Assembly: GCA_017408855.1 (NCBI GenBank)
Contig: JAFQTW010000042.1
Location: forward strand, 1 to 34,230
Origin: Oscillospiraceae bacterium
GTDB taxonomy: Bacteria; Bacillota; Clostridia; Oscillospirales; Ruminococcaceae
DNA: 34,230 nucleotides
Reading direction: 5' to 3'
Each line of letters opens with the position of its first letter. Within the stretch, counting starts at the first letter, position 1. A program made the position numbers and the translations under genes. The notes beneath the pieces are model-generated. The model searched no databases and was not told the origin of the DNA. It saw only the letters and a program-made list of their open reading frames with translations. Below are positions 22,564 to 29,659 of the stretch, in pieces.

Positions 22564-23403
22564 TTATTTTTGAAAGAAGGCCACCGCCACCGCGCCGGGT
22601 CCCGCATGGGTACCGATCACGCTGCCGATGAGGGTGTAGCGAACGTTGGAAAGCCCCTCCTGCCAGATGTGGCGGCTGTCCTCGATGTACTTGCGCAAAA
22701 GCGCGTCGGACAGACCGGTGTAACCCAGCAGCACCGGACGGGAAAAGTCCACGCCGCCGGCTTTTTCGATCTCCTGCACCAGCAGATTGTTGCCCTGCCT
22801 GGAGCCGCGGGCCTTGCCCAGCATGTTGATCTCGCCGTCCACGATGGAAAGGACCGGTTTGATGTTCAGCATGGTCCCCGCAAAGGCAACGGTCTTGGAG
22901 ATGCGTCCGCCCTTTTTCAGATATTCGAGGGTGTCCACCAGCGCAACGATGCGGATTTTTTTCTTCTCCTCTTCCAAAATCGCCGCAATGTCCCGGGCAG
23001 AGCGACCCTCCTGCGCCAGCTGCAGCGCCCGTTCGGTGAGGATGCCGCCGCCGATGGCGCCGGTACCGCTGTCCACCACAAAGACGTTGGGGTAATCCTG
23101 AGCGGCGATGACCGCGCTCTGATAGGTCCCGGACAGCTTGGAGGAGATGGTGATGACCACCGCTTCGGCGCCGGCATCCTGCGCTTTTTTCATCTCGGTG
23201 CCAAAGGCTGCGGGGGTCGCCTGACTGGTGGAAGGCAGAACGTCCGACTCCACCAGCTTTTCGTAAAAGGTTTTATGGTCGATGGTCACGCCGTCGATGT
23301 ATTGCTCTTCTCCGAACAAAACCGTAAGGGGGACCACCTGCACCTGTTCTTTCAGATGGGGCAGCAGGTCGGTGGTAGAATCGACGATGATGCGAGTTTT
23401 CAT
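22564..23403 (-). CDS. DegV family fatty-acid-binding protein (FakB-like)
   Basis: A 279-residue DegV protein. The N-terminus IIVDSTTDLLP and the STSQATPAAF string (about 58-67) hold the serine and threonine that grip the fatty-acid carboxylate. ISSKLSGTYQSA and VDSGTGAIGGGIL follow, and VRYTLIGSVIGTHAGPGAVAVAF forms the typical end. FakB proteins hand exogenous fatty acids to the kinase FakA, which is not in this window. It is 11 bp behind marR on the same strand, with AAGGAG before the ATG, so it is probably controlled by that regulator. Confidence 0.93.
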   Translation of the reverse strand: MKTRIIVDSTTDLLPHLKEQVQVVPLTVLFGEEQYIDGVTIDHKTFYEKLVESDVLPSTSQATPAAFGTEMKKAQDAGAEAVVITISSKLSGTYQSAVIAAQDYPNVFVVDSGTGAIGGGILTERALQLAQEGRSARDIAAILEEEKKKIRIVALVDTLEYLKKGGRISKTVAFAGTMLNIKPVLSIVDGEINMLGKARGSRQGNNLLVQEIEKAGGVDFSRPVLLGYTGLSDALLRKYIEDSRHIWQEGLSNVRYTLIGSVIGTHAGPGAVAVAFFQK

Positions 23404-23414
23404 ACTTTTCTCCT

Positions 23415-23864
23415 TTATTCGATCTCGCCCTGCCGCGCTACCCGGTCCAGATGCTCGCTGATCAAAGACAGGGCACGGTAAAACTGCACCCGTTCCTCTT
23501 CAGACAGGGCCACGCTGACCGATTCCAGCACCCGATCGATCTTTTCCGCGATCTTTCTGCCGGCTTTTTTGCCCCGCTCGGTCAAAAGGATGGGACTTTT
23601 GTACCGCTTTGCGCTTTTCTGTTCGCAAAGGATGAAGCCCTTTTGCTCCAGATAGTCCAGACAGCGGGAAATAGTGGCTTTGTCCTCGTCGCACTTTTCG
23701 CACAGCTCGGCGGCGCAAAGCCCTTCCTGCAGATGCAGATAGTACAGGCAGGAAATATGCACCGACCGCAGATCGTAGTCGGCCATCTCCTGATTTTTGA
23801 TCTTGCGGATGTTTCGGCTGATGCGGGCGATCAGCGAGGTAAAAGTCTCGTAGCGTTCGGTCAC
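23415..23864 (-). CDS. MarR family transcriptional regulator
   Basis: A 149-residue winged-helix regulator. The recognition part is ELCEKCDEDKATISRCLDYLEQKGFI (about 53-78) and the wing is RYKSPILLTERGKK. The long terminal helices build the dimer. It begins with GTG, preceded by AAAGGAAG. Two copies of TGTTGA-N4-TCAACA overlap its own promoter, which argues for autoregulation. The degV gene follows at once. MarR-type FabT of streptococci controls fatty-acid synthesis, so a lipid link with DegV is possible but is an inference. Confidence 0.92.
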   Translation of the reverse strand: MTERYETFTSLIARISRNIRKIKNQEMADYDLRSVHISCLYYLHLQEGLCAAELCEKCDEDKATISRCLDYLEQKGFILCEQKSAKRYKSPILLTERGKKAGRKIAEKIDRVLESVSVALSEEERVQFYRALSLISEHLDRVARQGEIE

Positions 23865-23884
23865 AGGGGATCTTCCTTTCTTAC

Positions 23885-23937
23885 TTGTTGAAGGTTCAAC
23901 AACTGCATCTTAGCAGAAACCTGTTGAAATGTCAACA
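23885..23937 (-). promoter_or_regulatory. marR promoter with two palindromic operators
   Basis: Minus-strand promoter: TTGACA (23930-23935), 17 bp, TAAGAT (23907-23912). Operator 1, TTGTTGAAGGTTCAACAA at 23885-23902, covers the predicted start of transcription. Operator 2, TGTTGAAATGTCAACA at 23922-23937, covers the -35 and the stop of the MATE gene. Both fit TGTTGA-N4-TCAACA and their centres are 36 bp apart. Confidence 0.88.
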
Positions 23938-25266
23938 AGTTTCTGCGGATTCCTTCTGCCTGATGCGGTGGTAGAAGAAGGTGTGCAGCGAGGAGACCAC
24001 GATCCAGCCGATGCCGGTGGCCAGCGCCACCGCCGAAAGCCCCAGTTTGCCCACCAGCAGATAGGAAAGGAGCACCCGCACCGAAATATGCACCGTCGTG
24101 CCGATGACCGGCAGCTGCACCCGTCCGGTGCCGCGGAAAAAGCCCACAAAGGCGGCGCCGATAAAGTTGCAGACGTAAAAGACCGCCACCAGCCGTAGGT
24201 AAGAAGTGCCTTCTTCCAAAGCTTCGCCGCTTTCGGTCAGGAAAACACCGATCAGCTGCGGCGCGAAAACCGCCATCCCCAAAGCCGCCGCCAGACACAA
24301 AAGGATCATCAGCTTCATGCCGCAGGAAAGCCCCTGCCGTGCCCTCGCTTTCTGTCCCGCGCCGGTGTTCTGCGCCACAAACACGCTGATCGCCTCGGCA
24401 CCGCTGTCCGAAAAGGAATTGATAAAGCCCTCGATGCGGGTCGCCGCCGTGTATGCTCCGATGCCGGCGGTGCCCATGGTGTTCACCGCCCCCTGGACCA
24501 GCAGCTTTCCGATATACAGGCTGGACTGATGCATGGCGGAAACAAGTCCCAGACGGGCGGTGTCCCGCAAAAGGGCCTTGTCCAGCACCATGTCGCTGCG
24601 GTGAAAGCGGGCGGCAGGAACGGTCCGCAGCAGGTAGATGCCGCTTGCCAGCGCCGAAAACGCCTGAGAAAGGACCGTTGCCCAGGCAGCGCCGGCAACC
24701 CCCTTCTGCCAGACCGCCACGAACAGCAGATCCAGCAGGGCGTTTCCTCCCATGGACAAAGCCAGAAACAGCAGTGCGGCGCCGGTACGTCCCACCGAGC
24801 GCAGGGCCGCCGCGCAAAGATTATACAGATAGGTGGCCAGAAAGCCGCCGATGATCACCGAAAGATAGTCCGATACCAGCGGGAGAAGCTCCGCCGGCGT
24901 TTGGATCAGCCGCAGCACCGGATGCTTTGCCAGCAGGCAAAGGATCATCAGCCCCAGCGTAAAGCCGCCGCCAAAGGTCAGGGACAAAAACATCTCCCGC
25001 CGGTAGCCCTTTTGGTCCCCGGCGCCGTGCAGCTGCGCGAACAGCACCGAGATGCCGGCGCAGATGCCGCCCAGCACAAAGATAAACAGATTCATCACCG
25101 AGCCGGCGATACCCACCGCAGCAAAGGCTTCGTCCCCGGCCCACCGCCCCAGAATAAAGGCGTCTACGCCGTTATACAGCTGCTGCAGAACGTTCCCCAG
25201 CAAAAGGGGCAGCGAAAGCGCCGCCAGCTGCGGTGCGATGCTGCCTTTTAACAGATCCCGATCCAT
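23932..25266 (-). CDS. MATE family efflux transporter
   Basis: A 444-residue protein with twelve predicted membrane segments in two halves, as in MATE (multidrug and toxin extrusion, DinF/NorM-like) antiporters. They exchange cationic compounds for Na+ or H+. The start LLKGSIAPQLAALSLPLLLGNVLQQLYNGVDAFILGR and the internal AVGIAGSV stretch are diagnostic. Its stop overlaps the operator of marR. LysR is divergent 106 bp upstream, so the LysR protein may control it, with marR below as a possible second layer. Confidence 0.93.
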   Translation of the reverse strand: MDRDLLKGSIAPQLAALSLPLLLGNVLQQLYNGVDAFILGRWAGDEAFAAVGIAGSVMNLFIFVLGGICAGISVLFAQLHGAGDQKGYRREMFLSLTFGGGFTLGLMILCLLAKHPVLRLIQTPAELLPLVSDYLSVIIGGFLATYLYNLCAAALRSVGRTGAALLFLALSMGGNALLDLLFVAVWQKGVAGAAWATVLSQAFSALASGIYLLRTVPAARFHRSDMVLDKALLRDTARLGLVSAMHQSSLYIGKLLVQGAVNTMGTAGIGAYTAATRIEGFINSFSDSGAEAISVFVAQNTGAGQKARARQGLSCGMKLMILLCLAAALGMAVFAPQLIGVFLTESGEALEEGTSYLRLVAVFYVCNFIGAAFVGFFRGTGRVQLPVIGTTVHISVRVLLSYLLVGKLGLSAVALATGIGWIVVSSLHTFFYHRIRQKESAETC

Positions 25267-25289
25267 TTGAACCGCTCCCTTCGCAGACC

Positions 25290-25340
25290 AGTATAGCGGA
25301 AATAGATTCTCTTGAAAAATGCATTTTTTCTATCTATAAT
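25290..25340. promoter_or_regulatory. Divergent lysR/MATE promoters with a palindromic site
   Basis: The lysR promoter is TTGAAA (25312-25317), 17 bp, TATAAT (25335-25340). The MATE side has a minus-strand TATACT at 25290-25295 with a weak -35. The perfect 14-bp palindrome AAAAATGCATTTTT (25315-25328) overlaps the lysR -35 and spacer, so it is a candidate LysR site. Confidence 0.75.
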
Positions 25341-25372
25341 ATAAAGTATCATTTCTATTAAGAGGGAAGCAT

Positions 25373-26257
25373 ATGACACATCCGGAGATCGAAGCCTTTT
25401 TGACCGTCATCCGCCTCGGAAGCATCACCGCCGCGGCAAAGCAGCTGTATATCACCCAGCCGGCTCTGTCCCGCCGCCTTTACCATCTGGAAGAGGAGCT
25501 GGGCTATCTTTTGCTGCGCCGGCAAAAGGGGCAGCGGACGGTGGAGCTGACCGAAGAAGGGAAGGCCTTTGTCCCCGTGGCAGAAAACTGGCAGCGCCTT
25601 TGGCAGGAAAGCCGCCGCATCGCCCATCTGGGACAGGCGAAACGGCTGAATCTGGCGGTGCTGGGCTCGGTCAACAGCTATCTGATGAGCCCGGTGTACC
25701 GGGATTTTCTGCGGGAAAATCCCGCCTTTCGCCTGTCGGTCACCGACCAGCACTCCAGCGCCACCTACGAGCTGGTCGCCAACGGCGAGGCGGACCTGGG
25801 CATCATCTCGGATGAGCGGTATCTCAAAGGGGTGCGGACCGTTCCGCTGTTTCGGGAAAAGATGGTTCTGGTGGCAAAGACCGCCCTCGACCTGCCGGAT
25901 ACGGTCCATCCGCAGCAGCTGGACCCCTCGCTGGAGGTGCGCCTGCCCTGGTTCCCCGAATGTGACCGCTGGCACGAATACTGGTTCGGCGCCGCCATCC
26001 CCCATGTGTATATCGATCAGATGCCGCTGCTGGAGGATTTTCTGCAGGCAGGAGCGTATTGGTGCGTCCTGCCCGAGTCTGTCGCCTGCCGGCTGCTCAA
26101 AAAAGAGGGGCTGCGCCGGCACCGTTTGCAGTCGCCACCGCCCGAGCGGATCATTTACTATCTGCTGGGGCATCGGGAAGACGACGGGGCGGCAGAGTTG
26201 TTCCTAAAGACCCTGCGCCGCCATCTGGAAAAGGAAGAAGCGCTGCAGCTGTTATAA
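25373..26257 (+). CDS. LysR family transcriptional regulator
   Basis: A 294-residue LTTR. The N-terminal winged helix has GSITAAAKQLYITQPALSRRLYHLEEELGYLLLRR (about 16-50). The effector domain begins with LAVLGSVNSYLM (about 90-101) and ADLGIISDERY. It sits divergently to the MATE gene, the classic arrangement for a regulator of its neighbour; the effector is unknown. GAGGG before the ATG is a good ribosome binding site. Confidence 0.93.
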   Translation: MTHPEIEAFLTVIRLGSITAAAKQLYITQPALSRRLYHLEEELGYLLLRRQKGQRTVELTEEGKAFVPVAENWQRLWQESRRIAHLGQAKRLNLAVLGSVNSYLMSPVYRDFLRENPAFRLSVTDQHSSATYELVANGEADLGIISDERYLKGVRTVPLFREKMVLVAKTALDLPDTVHPQQLDPSLEVRLPWFPECDRWHEYWFGAAIPHVYIDQMPLLEDFLQAGAYWCVLPESVACRLLKKEGLRRHRLQSPPPERIIYYLLGHREDDGAAELFLKTLRRHLEKEEALQLL

Positions 26258-26263
26258 AAAAAG

Positions 26264-26296
26264 AAGAGCCGGGCGGCGAGGTCCCGGCTCTTTTTT
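26264..26296 (+). terminator. lysR terminator
   Basis: AAGAGCCGGG/CCCGGCTCTT with a 9-nt loop and six T residues, starting 6 bp behind the lysR stop. Confidence 0.93.
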
Positions 26297-26387
26297 ACAG
26301 AAAAACAAACAAAAGAGGAAATGACAGAACAAACACAAACAGAGGACGAGTGAAAATGAAAGGAGTAGGAAGATTTCATTAAAAGGA

Positions 26388-26556
26388 CCTTTCTCCCGTG
26401 CCGCCGGGTAGATCGGCGGCGGAGAAAAGGTTAAGAAAGAGAGGTGTTGAGCCGGATCCCTTTGCCGACTGCGGAAAGACCGCTTTGCGGTCGATGCCAT
26501 TTCGCAGCACGGCTGACTGTCCCTCGCCCGGACAGCGGCTCTCCCACCCGGGATCC
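26388..26556. other. Unassigned structured element between lysR and the importer genes
   Basis: No credible protein gene lies in 26297-26602. A 43-nt hairpin is found at 26388-26430 (CCTTTCTCC and GCCGCC with GGCGGC and GGAGAAAAGG). Behind it is a multibranch fold: GGATCCC (26454-26460) closes with GGGATCC (26550-26556). Inside, GCCG-a-CTGCG (26464-26473) pairs with CGCAG-ca-CGGC (26503-26513) around GACCGC-ttt-GCGGTC (26478-26492), and CTGTCC pairs with GGACAG (26517-26535). On the minus strand the first hairpin would come last and is followed by TCCTTTT. This could be a non-coding RNA on the minus strand or a MITE-like element. It matches no riboswitch I can name. Confidence 0.5.
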
Positions 26557-26602
26557 TGACCGCATTTGTAGAATACCATAGGGTGAGTCCCATAAAACGG
26601 AC

Positions 26603-26631
26603 TTGCAAAAAACCTTCGCATCCGTTACAAT
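26603..26631 (+). promoter_or_regulatory. Promoter of the FecBCD-type importer operon
   Basis: TTGCAA, exactly 17 bp, TACAAT. Transcription from about 26638 gives a leader of about 150 nt before the start at 26787. I see no known riboswitch motif or Fur box in the leader. Confidence 0.75.
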
Positions 26632-26786
26632 AGGAACACAGGTGAATACCAACGAGATCTGCCGGATCGCAAAGACGATGCAAGGCCTTAAAATGTATTT
26701 CCGAGGAAATGGGAAGAGTTTGGGGCAAAGTGCGTCTTGGCGAGCCGTTTTTTATTGCCGAAAACCCGAAGAAACGAGGAAAAAAT

Positions 26787-27743
26787 ATGAAAAATCTCAA
26801 AAAAATCACCGCTTTTCTGCTGCTTTTGGGGCTGCTTTTCACTTCTTTTTGCGGCTGCGGACCAAAAGAAGAGACCCCTTCGGCGGGGGGAATGACCGTC
26901 GAGGATGATCTGGGCAGGACCGTTGCGGTGGAACCCCCCCGGCGGGTGGCAGCCCTTCTGGGCAGCTTTGCGGACATCTGGTATCTGGCCGGCGGCGAAG
27001 TGATCGCCTGCGCCGACGACGCGTGGGAGGATTTTGACCTTCCGCTGCGGGAAGATGCGGTGAATCTGGGCATGACCAAAAATCTCAGTCTGGAAAAGCT
27101 TTTGGCGGCGCAGCCCGATCTGGTCTTAGCCTCCTGCAACACCCAGCTGAATCTGGACTGGATGGAAACGCTGGAGGCGGCGGGCATCCCCACCTTGTAT
27201 TTTGATATTTCCGATTTTAACGACTATCTGCGGATGCTGAAAACCTGCACCGACATCACCGGTCGGGCAGACCTGTATGAGCAAAACGGTCTGGCGGTGC
27301 AGGCACAGATCGATGACGTTCTCGAAAAAAGCCGTGCCCGTCTCGAAGGGAAAGAGCCGCCGACGGTGCTGAATCTGCGGGCATCCGCCACCTATCTGCG
27401 GGCGAAAAACAGCCGGGACAACGTTCTGGGCGAGATGCTGGCGGCGCTGGGCTGCCGCAATCTTGCCGATTCCGAAGCGTCTCTTCTGGAAAACATCAGC
27501 ATCGAGGTGATCTTACAGGACCCGCCGGATTACATCTTTTTCGTACAGCAGGGGGATGACAAAGAGGGCATCCAAAAGGCCATCGACGCCTTTTTGCAGG
27601 AAAATCCCGCCTTTTCTTCCCTTGATGCGGTAAAAGAGGGGAGAGTGTATGTGATGGACAAATCCCTGTACACCTTAAAGCCCAACGACCGCTGGGGCGA
27701 AGCCTATGAGAAACTGGAGGCGATCTTGTCCGATGAAAAGTAG
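26787..27743 (+). CDS. ABC importer substrate-binding lipoprotein (FecB/FhuD/BtuF-like)
   Basis: A 318-residue lipoprotein. The signal peptide ends TSFCGCG, giving a lipid-anchored cysteine near residue 22. The mature part is a class III (helical backbone) binding protein, with DDLGRTVAVEPPRRVAALLGSFADIWYLAGG at its start, the typical opening of iron-siderophore, haem or cobalamin binders. LEKLLAAQPDLVLAS follows, and IDAFLQENPAFSSLDAVKEGRVYVMD near the end. It is first in a three-gene operon with permease and ATPase. Iron-complex or cobalamin uptake cannot be told apart from the sequence. Confidence 0.9.
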   Translation: MKNLKKITAFLLLLGLLFTSFCGCGPKEETPSAGGMTVEDDLGRTVAVEPPRRVAALLGSFADIWYLAGGEVIACADDAWEDFDLPLREDAVNLGMTKNLSLEKLLAAQPDLVLASCNTQLNLDWMETLEAAGIPTLYFDISDFNDYLRMLKTCTDITGRADLYEQNGLAVQAQIDDVLEKSRARLEGKEPPTVLNLRASATYLRAKNSRDNVLGEMLAALGCRNLADSEASLLENISIEVILQDPPDYIFFVQQGDDKEGIQKAIDAFLQENPAFSSLDAVKEGRVYVMDKSLYTLKPNDRWGEAYEKLEAILSDEK

Positions 27744-28713
27744 AAGGATCTTTGTGCTGGCAGCGGTTTTTCTGCTGCTGTCGGCGATGGCGAGCCTTTT
27801 GCTGGGCGCGGCGGAGCTGACCCTTCCGCAGCTGTGGCAGGCGGTGGTCAGCGGACCGGACTCGCCCTTGGGCGCCATCTTTTGGTATGCCCGTCTGCCG
27901 AGGACGGCGGCCTGCCTGCTGGCGGGGGCGGCCTTGGCGGTCAGCGGCGCCATGATCCAGGGGGTGCTGGGCAATCCTCTGGCTTCGCCGGGCATCATCG
28001 GCGTAAACGCCGGAGCGGGTCTCGGGGTCAGTCTCTGCTGCGCGGCGGGGGCGGTATCCGGATGGCTGATGGCAGGCTCTGCCTTTTCCGGCGCGCTGTT
28101 GGCGGTGCTGGCGGTGGCGGCGGTGTCGCAGAAAACAGCCGCCTCCCGCGGGACGGTGATCCTGGGCGGCGTGGCGATGAACAGTCTTTTGGGCGCCTTT
28201 ACCGAGGCGGTCTACATTCTCGACCCCGATGCGGGGATGCAGGCGGTGGACTTTCGGGTGGGCGGCTTTTCGGCGGTGGCCTTTCCCCGGCTGATCCCCG
28301 CCGGGGTACTGATCCTGCTGGGGCTTGTTTTGGCGTTTACCCTGACCAACGAGCTGGACGTGATTTCTCTGGGTGACGGAACAGCGCAGGGTCTGGGGCT
28401 TTCGGTAAAAACGGTGCGGACCGTTTTCCTTCTTTTGGCGGCGCTTTTGGCAGGGGCGGCGGTCAGCTTTTCGGGACTGTTGGGCTTTGTGGGGCTCATC
28501 GTCCCCCATATGGCGAGAAAACTGGTGGGCGGAGAAAGCGCAAGGCTGATCCCCCTGTGTGCGGTGGGCGGCGGCGCCTTTGTCACCGCCTGTGATCTGG
28601 CGGCGCGGCTTTTGTTTTCGCCCTACGAGCTGCCGGTGGGACTTTTGCTGGCGGTGGTCGGCGGACCGTTCTTCTTCTGGCTGCTGCTGCGGCGAAAGGA
28701 GGGGGCAGAATGA
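27733..28713 (+). CDS. ABC importer permease, FecCD family
   Basis: A 326-residue permease of about nine to ten membrane helices. The family marks are RLPRTAACLLAGAALAVSGAMIQGVLGNPLASPGIIGVNAGAG (about 56-98) and GFVGLIVPHMARKLVGG (about 256-272), the loop that meets the ATPase. Its ATG overlaps the end of the binding-protein gene by 11 nt (GATGAAAAGTAG), which means coupled translation. A single permease gene means the channel is a homodimer. Confidence 0.93.
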   Translation: MKSRRIFVLAAVFLLLSAMASLLLGAAELTLPQLWQAVVSGPDSPLGAIFWYARLPRTAACLLAGAALAVSGAMIQGVLGNPLASPGIIGVNAGAGLGVSLCCAAGAVSGWLMAGSAFSGALLAVLAVAAVSQKTAASRGTVILGGVAMNSLLGAFTEAVYILDPDAGMQAVDFRVGGFSAVAFPRLIPAGVLILLGLVLAFTLTNELDVISLGDGTAQGLGLSVKTVRTVFLLLAALLAGAAVSFSGLLGFVGLIVPHMARKLVGGESARLIPLCAVGGGAFVTACDLAARLLFSPYELPVGLLLAVVGGPFFFWLLLRRKEGAE

Positions 28714-29480
28714 TCGAAGGAAAAGACATCCGGGCCGGTTACGGCGAAAAAGAGGTGCTGCACGGGGTGGATTTTGTCTTTCCCGCCGGGCAGGTGACCG
28801 CCATCATCGGACCCAACGGATGCGGAAAATCCACCCTGCTCAAAACGGTGGCGGGGCTGCTTTCCTGCAAGGGGGGCAGCCTGACGGCGAAGGGGATCGA
28901 CCTGACCGCCTGTTCTGCCGGTCAGCGGGCGCAGACCGTTTCTTACCTGCCCCAGAACCGGCAGACCCCCGAGTTGACGGCCGGGACTTTGGTGCTGCAC
29001 GGGCGGTTTTCCCGGCTGCGCTATCCCCGCCGGTACGGGGAAGAGGACCGCAAGGCGGCGCAGAAGGCCATGGAATGGGCGGGGATCGCCCATCTCAAAG
29101 AGGAGCGCCTGCCCCGTCTTTCCGGCGGGATGCAGCAAAAGGCGTATCTGGCCATGGCGCTGTGTCAGGACGCGAAAGTCCTGTTGCTGGATGAGCCCAC
29201 CACCTTTCTGGATATTTCCCAGCAGCTGCGTCTGATGCAGACCGCAAAAGAGCTGGCCTTGGGCGGCAAGGCGGTGGTGCTGGTGCTGCACGATCTGTCG
29301 CTGGCGCTGCAGACGGCGGACCGTCTGATCCTGATGCAGGAGGGCAAGGTCCTGCGGCAGGGAACGGCAGAAGAACTTTTGGCGGACGGTCTTTTGCAGC
29401 GTGTCTTTGGCGTTGGTGTGGAAAAGACCGGCGGAGAAAGGGGATACCGGTTCTTCCTTTCCGGGGAGGAGCACAAATAA
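28710..29480 (+). CDS. ABC importer ATP-binding protein, FecE family
   Basis: A 256-residue ATPase. It has Walker A GPNGCGKST (about 34-42), signature LSGGMQQK, Walker B VLLLDEPTTFLDIS and the switch histidine LVLHDLS. The Y-LPQ Q-loop and DISQQL string are typical of FecE/BtuD-type importers. Its ATG overlaps the permease stop (ATGA). The downstream 29481-29659 stretch has a weak TGGCC/GGCCA hairpin and then the promoter of the next gene. Confidence 0.94.
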   Translation: MIEGKDIRAGYGEKEVLHGVDFVFPAGQVTAIIGPNGCGKSTLLKTVAGLLSCKGGSLTAKGIDLTACSAGQRAQTVSYLPQNRQTPELTAGTLVLHGRFSRLRYPRRYGEEDRKAAQKAMEWAGIAHLKEERLPRLSGGMQQKAYLAMALCQDAKVLLLDEPTTFLDISQQLRLMQTAKELALGGKAVVLVLHDLSLALQTADRLILMQEGKVLRQGTAEELLADGLLQRVFGVGVEKTGGERGYRFFLSGEEHK

Positions 29481-29585
29481 ATACAAAACTGGCCGACTCT
29501 GGAAAAACCGCATCAAAAGCGGGTCCGGGCCGGCCAAAACTTTCGGAAAAAGAAGCAGAAAGCTATTTTCCCCAAAGACGATCGG

Positions 29586-29594
29586 TGGTACAAT
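29586..29594 (+). promoter_or_regulatory. Extended -10 promoter of the CoA-disulfide reductase gene
   Basis: TGGTACAAT; the 17-bp -35 (TTTTCC) is poor. AGGAGG lies directly before the ATG at 29660. Confidence 0.6.
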
Positions 29595-29659
29595 AAAAGG
29601 AGAAATAAATCGATGCGAAGACAGTTCCCGCAAAAGGGACACAGACAGGAGGAAACGGC

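Noticed and set aside
22544-22573. Tiny plus-strand frame MKGPKKTYF after the mgsA terminator
   Set aside because: Has a plausible ribosome binding site but no promoter after the terminator, and overlaps the end of degV on the other strand.
26356-26382. Tiny frame MKGVGRFH with GAGGA upstream
   Set aside because: Eight codons behind the lysR terminator with no promoter; chance cannot be excluded.
26388-26786. Cobalamin, c-di-GMP or molybdenum cofactor riboswitch before the importer
   Set aside because: The structured part lies upstream of the importer promoter, and none of the conserved core strings of these families is visible in the leader.
26252-27193. Minus-strand open frame of over 300 codons over the gap and the binding-protein gene
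   Set aside because: Low-complexity, arginine/serine-rich product opposite a clear lipoprotein gene; no start signal.
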